Shown piece after piece: positions 1-5,646 of a DNA stretch of 5,646 nt (positions within the stretch are counted from its first letter, which is position 1; every line of letters begins with the position of its first letter). Both the position numbers and the translations under genes were made by a program. The stretch lies in assembly GCA_003154025.1 (NCBI GenBank), contig PMCE01000329.1, positions 1 to 5,646 on the forward strand, in the 5' to 3' direction. Source of the DNA: Syntrophaceae bacterium (GTDB taxonomy: Bacteria > Desulfobacterota > SM23-61). The notes beneath the pieces are model-generated. The model did not search any database, had not been told where the DNA came from, and was given only the letters and a program-made list of their open reading frames with translations.

Positions 1-36
1 CAACCCGCTGGCGAGGAGCAGGCAATAAAAGAAGAA

Positions 37-64
37 GTTTCGAGTTTAGGGTTTCAGGTTTTGA
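37..64. repeat. Four tandem degenerate 7-bp units (GTTTNRR)
   Basis: Four consecutive heptamers at 37, 44, 51 and 58 read GTTTCGA, GTTTAGG, GTTTCAG and GTTTTGA. All begin with GTTT, and the last three bases vary. The block lies in the non-coding stretch before the split-barrel gene. No reading frame through it looks like protein. The tandem arrangement is seen directly. Its function is unknown; it resembles the degenerate heptamer repeats found elsewhere in this window but has a different core. Confidence 0.6.
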
Positions 65-220
65 TTCTTGCCGCAGAGGTGACCCGGCACGTCACTCCTG
101 CAAAGGGCCCACCTGGCTCCGACCGGCACAGGTCTTAGTTCTAACCGAAACTCTTTAAAAACCAGGTGCAATGTTTCCGGGCCAGGGGTAGAATAGAACC
201 TAAAGAGTTGAATCCAAATC

Positions 221-226
221 AGGAGG
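221..226 (+). promoter_or_regulatory. Shine-Dalgarno site that decides the GTG start of the split-barrel gene
   Basis: A perfect AGGAGG ends five bases before the GTG at 232. The in-frame ATG at 166 has no comparable site and would add 22 residues unlike the family, so the GTG is preferred. Confidence 0.8.
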
Positions 227-231
227 AGAAG

Positions 232-606
232 GTGAAGATCAACGAATATTTCAAGACCGCCAAAGGGCGCGGCGTCTTGGCAACAGCGGACTCGACCGGG
301 AAAGTGGACGTGGCCCTTTATACGGTGCCCCACGTCATCGACGAAGGAACGGTCGCATTCATCATGCCCGACAAGCTGACCCATGTGAACCTGCAATCCA
401 GCCCCCATGCAGCCTATCTATTCACCGAAGAGGAAGATAAGTTCAAAGGAGTGAGGCTCTTTTTAACGAAGGTGAAGGAAGAAAAAGACAGCCAGAAGAT
501 AGAGGAGATCCGCCGGAAAGAATATCCCCAATTGAAGGGGAAGGAGTATTTGGTCTACTTCCGGGTGGACAAAGTCCTGCCCCTGATCGGAGCCGGCGCC
601 GAATAG
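232..606 (+). CDS. Pyridoxamine 5'-phosphate oxidase-like (FMN-binding split barrel) family protein
   Basis: This is a 124-residue cytoplasmic protein with no signal peptide or membrane segment. The opening KINEYFKTAKGRGVLATADS, the central IMPDKLTHVNLQSSPHAAYLF and the closing YFRVDKVLPLIG are characteristic of a small subfamily of PNPOx-like split-barrel proteins. That fold typically binds FMN or a related flavin as a homodimer. Within this subfamily no specific reaction is established, and true vitamin B6 oxidase activity should not be assumed. The protein is far shorter than PdxH, which is about 210-220 residues. The GTG start is chosen because AGGAGG lies five bases upstream. The gene stands alone: the next gene begins 296 bases downstream behind its own promoter candidate, so functional linkage is not implied. 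Family assignment is confident; function is not known. Confidence 0.85.
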   Translation: MKINEYFKTAKGRGVLATADSTGKVDVALYTVPHVIDEGTVAFIMPDKLTHVNLQSSPHAAYLFTEEEDKFKGVRLFLTKVKEEKDSQKIEEIRRKEYPQLKGKEYLVYFRVDKVLPLIGAGAE

Positions 607-642
607 CCTGTATTTCTCTCCTCGCTGTCCATTCTCATCTTG

Positions 643-690
643 CGAAGGGATTCCGCCCGTCCGGCGATGGACTTTGGGGGAGTCCCTTCG
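643..690 (+). terminator. Candidate hairpin terminator after the split-barrel gene
   Basis: CGAAGGGA at 643-650 pairs exactly with TCCCTTCG at 683-690. The stem extends inward through a wobble pair and three more pairs (TTCC against GGAG), leaving a loop of roughly 24 bases or fewer. It begins 36 bases after the stop codon. The following sequence is T-rich only after about ten bases (CTTTTCATTTTCC), so it is not a textbook intrinsic terminator. Its position about 30 bases upstream of the -24/-12 element at 720 means it could instead be an operator or a repeat. Confidence 0.4.
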
Positions 691-719
691 AAGGTTCGCT
701 TTTCATTTTCCCGCTCTTG

Positions 720-735
720 TGGTATAAAAATTGCA
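720..735 (+). promoter_or_regulatory. Sigma-54 (-24/-12) promoter for the TPR lipoprotein gene
   Basis: TGGTATAAAAATTGCA matches the RpoN consensus TGGCACG-N4-TTGCW at 9 of 12 defined positions. The invariant GG is at 721-722 and the invariant GC at 733-734, separated by exactly ten bases as the family requires. A transcript would begin near 746, giving a leader of about 157 bases before the ATG at 903. The TATAAA inside the element could mimic a sigma-70 -10 box, but the best -35 at 17-bp spacing (TTTTCA, 700-705) is poor. The assignment is an inference from sequence match and spacing, strengthened by the sigma-54 activator gene downstream. Confidence 0.7.
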
Positions 736-799
736 AGAAAGACCCCAGCTTTCTGCCGCGATTCCTCACGGGAAGATTGGCTCCTCCGCGGCGGCACCC

Positions 800-827
800 G
801 TAAGGGCGGTTCGCGAACCGCCCCTAC
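800..827. repeat. REP-like palindrome in the leader of the TPR lipoprotein gene
   Basis: Bases 804-823 are a perfect 20-bp palindrome whose left half is GGGCGGTTCG. After one mismatch (803/824) three further pairs (GTA/TAC) close the structure at 800-827. Palindromes of the form GTAGGGGCGG...CCGCCCCTAC are scattered through intergenic regions of many environmental bacteria, so this is probably a dispersed repeat. Because it lies between the predicted transcription start near 746 and the ATG at 903, it would also form a strong hairpin in the leader RNA. It has no T-run and is unlikely to terminate transcription by itself. Confidence 0.7.
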
Positions 828-902
828 ATCGTCTCCGGCGGTTTCAATTTTGCGCAAGATTGCGTTCTAAGGGACTAAAATTCAAAAAAAAAGAGGGTAT
901 CC

Positions 903-3188
903 ATGAGTCTCAAATCAGGAAAGTTATTCCGCTTGGTTTTGGTTTTGTTCCTCTGCGGGGGGGTGTTGATCCTGACCGGATGTACGCAGGAGGCCAAGAA
1001 GGAGAGACATTGGGGACGAGGGGAGAAATATTTCGCCGAAAACAAGTTCAAAGAGGCGGTCATCGAATACCGGAACTTTCTCAAATTGGCGCCCAATGAT
1101 GCCAAAGGCCACTATAAGCTGGGGCTCTCTTTCCTGCGGTCCGGACAGATCCGGGAGGCCTTCCCTACCCTGACGAAGGCCGTGGAACTGGACCCGGAAC
1201 AGGTGGATGCCCGGATCCAGCTGGGAAACATCTACCTTCTCGCCCGGGACCCCAAGAAGGCCCGAGAACAGGCGGAGAAAGCTCTGGCCAAAGAGCCTAA
1301 TAACCCCTCGGGGCTGCTGCTGATGAGCTCGGTTTATCTGGTGGAGAATAACCTGGAGGCATCCATCGGCGAAGCGAAGAAAGCCATTCAGCAAGACCCC
1401 AAGAAGATCGAATCCTACCTCCAGTTGGCCAACCTGTACATCCAGAAGAAGGATTTGACGCAGGCGGAGGACACCTTCAAACAAGCGGTCCAGGTCGATC
1501 CGCAGTCCGTCCGGGCCCGGTACTCCCTGGCGGACTTTTACCAGAGGACTGGAAAACAGGACTTGGCGGAGGCCCAGTTATTGGAGGTCGCCAAGACCGC
1601 TCCCAAGGAAGTCAATTCCTGGATCGTCCTGGGGAACTACTATGCCTCCGTGAAGCGCATGGATGATGCTGAGAAGCAATTCCAGAAGGCCATCGAGCTC
1701 GATCCCAAGAGGATCTCTTCCCTCCTTCATCTGGGGGATTTCTACCTGGTCCAGGGAAAAGCGGACAAAGCCGTCGAGGCTTACCAGAAGGCGGGGTCGG
1801 TCGACTCCAAGAATACCCTGCCGCGGATCAAGATCGCGGAGGTTTACCTGGCTCAGAACAATATCGACAAGGCCGCTCCGGTCATCGAGGAGATCCTCAA
1901 GATCAACCCCAAGAGCCCCGAAGGCAGCCTTCTAAAAGGCCGGCTGCACCTGGCCAAGAAGGAGTTCAACGAAGCCGTCCAGTACCTCCAGGTGTTTCTC
2001 AAAGAAAACCCCAAATCCGCTCCCGCCTACTATTTTCTAGGCTTGGCCCACCTGGGAAACAAGGACGTCCAACAGGCCAAGACCGCTCTGGCAGAGGCCG
2101 TCAAGCTCAATCCCGGCTGGAGCGATCCCAGACTCCTGCAGGCGGACCTCAACCTGCGGTCGGGGGCCTTTGACCTGGCCTTGGAAGATGCCCAGCAGAT
2201 CCTGAAGAATGACCCGAGATCCTACCAGGCCCGGATGCTCATGGGTTTGGCCTACCTGAACAAAAGGGATGCGGACAAGGCCTCCAAATCCTTCGAAGAA
2301 GCGATCCGGATCGATCCCCAGAACCCGACGGGATATTTCCAGATGGGCAGGCTCCTTCTGGCCCAGAAGAAGGGGAAGGAAGGGCTGGCCAACTTGGAGA
2401 AGGCCCTCTCTCTCCAGCCGAATTACCTGGACCCCCTCTACTTGATTGTTTCCTATTACGTGAGTCAGAAGGAAAACAGGAAGGCCGTCGAGCGGGTCGA
2501 GGCGCAGATCCAGGCCTCTCCCAAGAACCCATATCTCTACAACCTGGCGGGGGGCCTCTACGAGATGGGAAAAGATCTGGATAAAGCGGAAGGCAGCTTC
2601 CTCAAGGCCATCGAGCTGAATCCCAACCTCCCCGAGTTCTACAACGCCCTGGGCGGGTTCTTCATGCGGCAACAGAAGGTTGACAAGGCCATCGCCGAAT
2701 ACAAGGCCGCGTTGGATAAGAGTCCCGATTCCCTGCCCGCCCATATGTATCTGGGGATGATCTATGACTCCCAGGGGAAACGGGACCAGGCCAAAGAGCA
2801 TTACCTGAAATCGCTGAAGATCAACCCCAAGTTTCCCCCGGCGGCGAACAACCTGGCCTATCTCTACGCTGAAAAGGGGGAGAACCTGGATGAAGCTCTG
2901 ACCCTGGCCCAGGGGGCCAAAGAAATGGTTCCCGACGACCCCAACATCTCGGACACTCTGGGGTGGGTGTATTACAAGAAGAACATTTACAGCCGGGCCG
3001 TCACCTACCTGCAGGAATCCAGCGAGAAGGCGCCCAATAACCCCTCAATCCGGTATCATCTGGGGATGGCCTATCTCAAGAATGGCGACAAGGGGAATGC
3101 CAAAAAGGAGCTGAAGAAAGCGCTGGATCTGAGCCCCAAATTCCCCGGGTCCGAAGAGACCAAGACCGCTCTTCAGAATCTAGGGTGA
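903..3188 (+). CDS. TPR-repeat outer-membrane lipoprotein (PrsT-like)
   Basis: This is a 761-residue exported protein. Residues 1-27 are a lipoprotein signal peptide: basic K4/K7/R10, a hydrophobic core at 11-24, and the lipobox LTGC with acylated Cys27. Residue +2 is Thr rather than Asp, which favours outer-membrane sorting. From about residue 36 to the end the protein is essentially 21 back-to-back 34-residue tetratricopeptide repeats, with the usual small residues at positions 8 and 20 and Pro near 32 (for example AIELDP, ALSLQP, AIELNP). No catalytic domain or transmembrane helix is visible, so a scaffold role in the periplasm or at the outer membrane is most likely. The lipobox-plus-TPR layout and the NNLAYLYAEKG...DTLGWVYYKK end resemble the PEP-CTERM-associated TPR lipoproteins (PrsT). 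Those are usually somewhat longer, and none of their partner genes is visible here. The start is supported by GAGGG (893-897) five bases upstream. A -24/-12 promoter match lies at 720. Confidence 0.9.
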   Translation: MSLKSGKLFRLVLVLFLCGGVLILTGCTQEAKKERHWGRGEKYFAENKFKEAVIEYRNFLKLAPNDAKGHYKLGLSFLRSGQIREAFPTLTKAVELDPEQVDARIQLGNIYLLARDPKKAREQAEKALAKEPNNPSGLLLMSSVYLVENNLEASIGEAKKAIQQDPKKIESYLQLANLYIQKKDLTQAEDTFKQAVQVDPQSVRARYSLADFYQRTGKQDLAEAQLLEVAKTAPKEVNSWIVLGNYYASVKRMDDAEKQFQKAIELDPKRISSLLHLGDFYLVQGKADKAVEAYQKAGSVDSKNTLPRIKIAEVYLAQNNIDKAAPVIEEILKINPKSPEGSLLKGRLHLAKKEFNEAVQYLQVFLKENPKSAPAYYFLGLAHLGNKDVQQAKTALAEAVKLNPGWSDPRLLQADLNLRSGAFDLALEDAQQILKNDPRSYQARMLMGLAYLNKRDADKASKSFEEAIRIDPQNPTGYFQMGRLLLAQKKGKEGLANLEKALSLQPNYLDPLYLIVSYYVSQKENRKAVERVEAQIQASPKNPYLYNLAGGLYEMGKDLDKAEGSFLKAIELNPNLPEFYNALGGFFMRQQKVDKAIAEYKAALDKSPDSLPAHMYLGMIYDSQGKRDQAKEHYLKSLKINPKFPPAANNLAYLYAEKGENLDEALTLAQGAKEMVPDDPNISDTLGWVYYKKNIYSRAVTYLQESSEKAPNNPSIRYHLGMAYLKNGDKGNAKKELKKALDLSPKFPGSEETKTALQNLG

Positions 3189-3196
3189 TTTAACAA

Positions 3197-3266
3197 CAGG
3201 CCCAAGGATCAAGGACCGAGGAACAAGGTTCAAAAAACTAGGATCAAGACTCAAGGATCAAGGTAA
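3197..3266 (+). repeat. Ten-unit degenerate heptamer array (consensus AAGGATC)
   Basis: Starting nine bases after the TPR gene stop codon, ten consecutive 7-bp units run without a phase break. Eight of ten carry AGG at positions 2-4 and nine of ten end in C; the exact unit AAGGATC occurs at 3204 and 3253. The weakest units are AAAAAAC (3232) and AAGACTC (3246). The strict 7-bp period is incompatible with protein-coding selection and is seen directly. A similar array in the opposite orientation lies at 3411-3459. Origin and role are unknown. Confidence 0.7.
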
Positions 3267-3300
3267 GACCAAAAACTGTAGCCGGGACCGAGGCTCTCGG

Positions 3301-3332
3301 GGGGGGAAGAAATATTTGGGTCCTTTCCCCCC
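3301..3332 (+). terminator. Candidate terminator hairpin after the TPR lipoprotein gene
   Basis: GGGGGGAA at 3301-3308 pairs with TTCCCCCC at 3325-3332, an 8-bp stem extended by one wobble pair, around a loop of about 14 bases. It is followed by only TTT before GCCC. A smaller hairpin, CCGAG-GCT-CTCGG at 3288-3300, sits directly upstream and could stack on it. The stem starts about 112 bases after the stop codon. The short T-run makes intrinsic termination uncertain. Confidence 0.35.
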
Positions 3333-3410
3333 TTTGCCCAATTCTCATCCCTTGCCGCGCAAGACAGCGCCTTTATTTTCAATATCCTTCTCATCCTTCC
3401 CCTGCTTTTC

Positions 3411-3459
3411 CCTCGTTCCTGAGTCCTCGTACCTCGCGCCTTTCGCCTCGGGCCTGTTT
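3411..3459 (-). repeat. Seven-unit degenerate heptamer array, inverted relative to the 3197 array
   Basis: Seven successive 7-bp units at 3411, 3418, 3425, 3432, 3439, 3446 and 3453 all begin with CCT, and four of them with CCTCG. On the complementary strand the units carry AGG at a fixed position, the same core as the array at 3197-3266. The first 16 bases (3411-3426) are the reverse complement of 3213-3228 at 13 of 16 positions. The two arrays therefore form an imperfect inverted pair around about 144 bases. Confidence 0.65.
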
Positions 3460-3678
3460 TTTAAGTAGAATTGCCAATACGCCGATATAGAAAATGCAGG
3501 TTCTTCCAGTTAATCAAAAGAGGAGTGTAAAGGGGGGATTCTTGAAAAAATGGTTTTTTTGTCAAATCGATACCCCTTAAGGTCAACAGGTAATGGGATA
3601 AATGGGTCAATAAGCTCATATCCAAATAAAAATTAAATGAATTCAGGTCATCGGGAGAAAGATAATTTTTGTTCAAAA
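3460..3678. other. AT-rich non-coding block upstream of the activator gene
   Basis: Bases 3541-3660 are about 33% GC by hand count, against about 63% in a sampled stretch of the activator gene (4681-4740). No credible gene is present: the only sizeable open frame, on the minus strand, starts with TTG, lacks a ribosome site and has no recognisable family. The block contains four GTCA boxes (3561, 3582, 3606, 3647), three of them GTCAA, upstream of the -24 element at 3680. This is the kind of AT-rich, bendable DNA often found between activator sites and sigma-54 promoters. That role is inference. Confidence 0.5.
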
Positions 3679-3694
3679 AGGTACAATTCTTGCG
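3679..3694 (+). promoter_or_regulatory. Sigma-54 (-24/-12) promoter for the activator gene
   Basis: AGGTACAATTCTTGCG has the invariant GG at 3680-3681 and GC at 3692-3693 with exactly ten bases between, plus TTGC at the -12 element. It matches 8 of 12 defined consensus positions; the first T and the final W are missed. Transcription would begin near 3705, giving about 148 bases of leader to the preferred ATG at 3853. The match is weaker than the element at 720, but two correctly spaced elements ahead of two adjacent genes support each other. Confidence 0.6.
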
Positions 3695-3839
3695 CCAGAA
3701 AAGATTAACCTCGTCTACCCGCGCTCATGGCAGAAGCCCGGCAGCTGTATGTACCTCTGGCGGGAAAGGCCCCATACCCAAACGTTTTGCGGTATAAGAA
3801 CACCCTAAAGAGAGGTACCATGGATACCAGGAAGGAAAG

Positions 3840-3844
3840 AGGAG
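3840..3844 (+). promoter_or_regulatory. Shine-Dalgarno site that favours the 3853 start of the activator
   Basis: AGGAG ends eight bases before the ATG at 3853. The competing ATG at 3820 has AGAGG only four bases upstream, and the ATG at 3727 has none and would lie about 22 bases from the predicted transcription start. Confidence 0.6.
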
Positions 3845-3852
3845 CGGAATGG

Positions 3853-5565
3853 ATGATGGAAGCGACAGGCTTGGCGGCCATCGACCTTCCGGGGAAAGGC
3901 CTGATCTCCGCCGAAAACCTAGCCCTGGAGAAAGGATCCCGGGAATTCATCCTCTTCCGCAAGATTCAAGGAGCCTTGCGTTACATTCCTGATTTCCCCG
4001 AAACCTGTAGAGCCATCCTGGATGCGGTGGTGGATGAACTGGAGGCGGAGAACTGCTCCATCATGCTGCAAGACCCCAGCTCCGGCGAACTGTCGGTCCT
4101 GGCCGCGCGGGGAAAGGGTGAGAAGAACAGCGTCTATTACCAGGACTTTCCCTACAAAGGAGGACGCTTCAAACCGGGGGAGGGAATTGCCGGGTGGGTC
4201 TTGAAGGAAGGCCAGGCCATGATGGTCAACGATGTGAAGAGCGAGCCCCGGTTCGTGAGTGTGAAAGAGGGTCTCAACCCGAAAGTAAGGTCGCTCATCT
4301 GTTTCCCCATTCGGGAAAAAGACCAGGTCGTGGGAGTCTTCAACCTCAGCCATTCGCGCAAAGGGGCCTTCGACGAAGGCAAGAAGATGGCCCTTTCCTA
4401 CATCTCAACACAGATGGGCGCCGCTTTGACCTCGGCCCTCTTTTTCCTGAAGATCCAAGACATGAACCGGTTCCTCAAGAACGCCGGAGAACGCACGGTT
4501 AGGTCCATCTCTCCCCCGAAATCTTCCTCGCCTTCCTCCACCTTCGTGGAAGTGGGAGAGGTGATGACCCAGGACCAAGGGATCTTCCTCTATGCCAGCG
4601 AGAAGATGCAAAAGGTCAAGGAAATGATCGACCAGGTGGCGAACACGGACGTGACCATTTTTATACGGGGGGAGAGCGGGGTCGGCAAAGAGGTTGTCGC
4701 CCGCTCCATCCACCAGAACTCGATCCGCCGGGATAAGCCCTTCGTTAAGGTCAACTGCGCCGCCCTGCCTCAGGAGCTCCTGGAGAGCGAGCTTTTCGGG
4801 TACGAGAAGGGAGCCTTCACGGGGGCGTACCGGCAGAAGCCGGGGAAGTTTGATCTGGCCCACGGGGGGACCATCTTTCTGGATGAGATCGGGGACATCA
4901 GCATGCCCCTGCAGGCCAAACTCCTCCAGGTCCTGCAGGACCGGGAGTTTTCCCGGTTGGGGGGCAAAAAAGACGTGAAGGTCGATGTCCGGGTGCTGGT
5001 GGCCACAAACCGGAACATAGAAGAAGCGGTCCTGGAGGGCCTGTTCCGGGAAGATCTGTATTACCGGCTAAACGTGGTGAATATCCCCATTCCCCCCCTA
5101 CGAGAGAGAAAAGAAGAGATTCCCATCTTCGTGGAATACTTCCTCAACAAGTTTTCAGAGAAGTATCAGAAAAAGCCCGAACCGGCCAGCGAAGCCATGA
5201 TGAAAACCTTCATGACCCACAAATGGACGGGAAACATCAGGGAGTTGCAAAACATCATCCAGCGTTATCTGGTGCTGGACAATGAGGAGGAGATCCTCAG
5301 CGAGCTGGTGGGCCCGGCCAAAAATGAGGAAATTGCCTCGGACCTTCAGGAGGAGGCCCTTGCCCTACCCCATCAACCTTCCCTGAAACAGGTGCACAGA
5401 GATGCTGCCCGGAAGGCCGAGGCCAAAATCATCCTCAAAGCCCTGGAGATGACCCATTTCAACCGCAAGAAGGCCGCACAACTCCTGAACATCAGCTACC
5501 GGAACCTCCTCTACAAAATCAGGGAGTGCGGAATCAAGAAGCACCTGAATTCGAAAGAACCCTGA
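3853..5565 (+). CDS. GAF-domain sigma-54-dependent transcriptional activator (AAA+, Fis-type HTH)
   Basis: This is a 570-residue cytoplasmic enhancer-binding protein of the NifA/FhlA-like architecture. An N-terminal GAF domain (about 32-196, including GEGIAGWVL and VRSLICFPI) presumably senses a small molecule. A Ser/Pro-rich linker (about 210-225) follows. The AAA+ sigma-54 interaction domain (about 240-475) has Walker A GESGVGKE (273-280), the sigma-54-contacting loop GAFTGA (320-325), Walker [10 protein letters not shown] (Asp344, Glu345), the sensor ATNRN from 384, arginine-finger region FREDLYYR (398-405) and sensor [10 protein letters not shown] (458-465). A Fis-family helix-turn-helix (about 522-562, [20 protein letters not shown]) binds DNA. 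All elements for ATP-driven open-complex formation are present. There is no receiver domain, so it is not a phosphorylated response regulator. Starts at 3820 (581 residues) or 3727 (612) are possible; 3853 has the best ribosome site. A -24/-12 element lies upstream. The ligand and targets cannot be read from sequence; the TPR lipoprotein gene is the obvious candidate target. Confidence 0.92.
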   Translation: MMEATGLAAIDLPGKGLISAENLALEKGSREFILFRKIQGALRYIPDFPETCRAILDAVVDELEAENCSIMLQDPSSGELSVLAARGKGEKNSVYYQDFPYKGGRFKPGEGIAGWVLKEGQAMMVNDVKSEPRFVSVKEGLNPKVRSLICFPIREKDQVVGVFNLSHSRKGAFDEGKKMALSYISTQMGAALTSALFFLKIQDMNRFLKNAGERTVRSISPPKSSSPSSTFVEVGEVMTQDQGIFLYASEKMQKVKEMIDQVANTDVTIFIRGESGVGKEVVARSIHQNSIRRDKPFVKVNCAALPQELLESELFGYEKGAFTGAYRQKPGKFDLAHGGTIFLDEIGDISMPLQAKLLQVLQDREFSRLGGKKDVKVDVRVLVATNRNIEEAVLEGLFREDLYYRLNVVNIPIPPLRERKEEIPIFVEYFLNKFSEKYQKKPEPASEAMMKTFMTHKWTGNIRELQNIIQRYLVLDNEEEILSELVGPAKNEEIASDLQEEALALPHQPSLKQVHRDAARKAEAKIILKALEMTHFNRKKAAQLLNISYRNLLYKIRECGIKKHLNSKEP

Positions 5566-5598
5566 TCCGGTCCTGGTTATCCGATCACGCCTTTACGC

Positions 5599-5619
5599 GG
5601 TGCGTTCGGGGAACGCACC
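5599..5619 (+). terminator. Hairpin after the activator gene, terminator or REP-like repeat
   Basis: GGTGCGTTC at 5599-5607 pairs perfectly with GAACGCACC at 5611-5619 across a three-base GGG loop. It begins 34 bases after the stop codon, a typical terminator position, but is followed by CTGCAAATTTC rather than a T-run. The GGTGCGTTC...GAACGCACCCT form also resembles dispersed palindromes found in many bacterial genomes, like the one at 800-827. Confidence 0.5.
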
Positions 5620-5646
5620 CTGCAAATTTCAGGTCTCCGGGTGCGA

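Noticed and set aside
1..28. Possible 3' end of an upstream gene (frame 2 open from the edge to TAA at 26-28)
   Set aside because: Only eight codons are visible, too few to support a coding call.
57..71. GGTTTTGATTCTTGC resembling a second sigma-54 element
   Set aside because: The spacing between GG and GC is 11, one too many, and the sequence overlaps the heptamer array.
86..101. GGCACG...TGCAA resembling a sigma-54 promoter upstream of the split-barrel gene
   Set aside because: The GG and GC are separated by 12 bases instead of the required 10, and sigma-54 spacing tolerates almost no change.
640..870. Open frames across the 607-902 gap on both strands
   Set aside because: They run through the hairpin, the promoter element and the REP-like palindrome, and their translations are low-complexity Arg/Ser/Pro-rich with no family signature.
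2037..2801. Long minus-strand open frame (254 codons) opposite the TPR gene, and a similar one at 924-1484
   Set aside because: They are antisense shadows of GC-rich, repeat-structured coding sequence. Their translations show no domain, and the + frame has a full lipoprotein signal and TPR consensus.
3461..3676. Minus-strand open frame of 71 codons in the AT-rich intergenic block
   Set aside because: It starts at TTG without a ribosome site, matches no family I recognise, and overlaps the putative regulatory region. AT-rich non-coding DNA explains it better.
4694..4978. Alternative-frame open frames inside the activator gene
   Set aside because: They overlap the AAA+ domain, whose motifs are all intact in the main frame. 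The alternatives are rich in Arg, Ser and Pro, as expected of shadow frames in GC-rich DNA.

Overview
The window carries three genes, all on the + strand and separated by sizeable intergenic stretches rather than packed in an operon. In order they are: (1) a small FMN-binding split-barrel (pyridoxamine 5'-phosphate oxidase-like) protein, (2) a 761-residue outer-membrane-type lipoprotein built almost entirely of about 21 tetratricopeptide repeats, and (3) a sigma-54 (RpoN) enhancer-binding activator with an N-terminal GAF sensor, a central AAA+ ATPase with an intact GAFTGA loop, and a C-terminal Fis-type helix-turn-helix. No RNA gene, insertion sequence or CRISPR array was seen.

The likely source is a Gram-negative, sigma-54-rich bacterium, probably a Desulfobacterota/deltaproteobacterial lineage. 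This is inference. It rests on the GC-rich coding sequence, the lipobox lipoprotein, the GAF-AAA-Fis activator, and intergenic regions full of REP-like palindromes and degenerate 7-bp tandem repeats. No marker gene is present to fix the taxonomy.

Layout: bases 1-231 are non-coding and hold four tandem 7-bp units (37-64). The split-barrel gene starts at a GTG at 232 behind a perfect AGGAGG. The 607-902 gap contains a long imperfect hairpin, a strong -24/-12 (sigma-54) promoter match at 720-735, and a 20-bp perfect palindrome that would lie in the leader of the lipoprotein gene. The 3189-3852 gap holds a ten-unit heptamer array, a G/C-run hairpin, a second heptamer array in the opposite orientation, a sharply AT-rich block, and a second -24/-12 match at 3679-3694 ahead of the activator gene. 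A 9-bp stem hairpin follows the activator gene.

The most interesting reading is regulatory. Both the TPR lipoprotein gene and the adjacent GAF-type activator gene are preceded by -24/-12 elements with the exact GG-N10-GC spacing. This suggests a small sigma-54 circuit in which the activator controls itself and the lipoprotein in response to a signal bound by its GAF domain. The lipoprotein resembles the TPR lipoproteins associated with PEP-CTERM/exosortase exopolysaccharide loci (PrsT type), but no exosortase or polysaccharide gene is inside the window, so that link is only a hypothesis.
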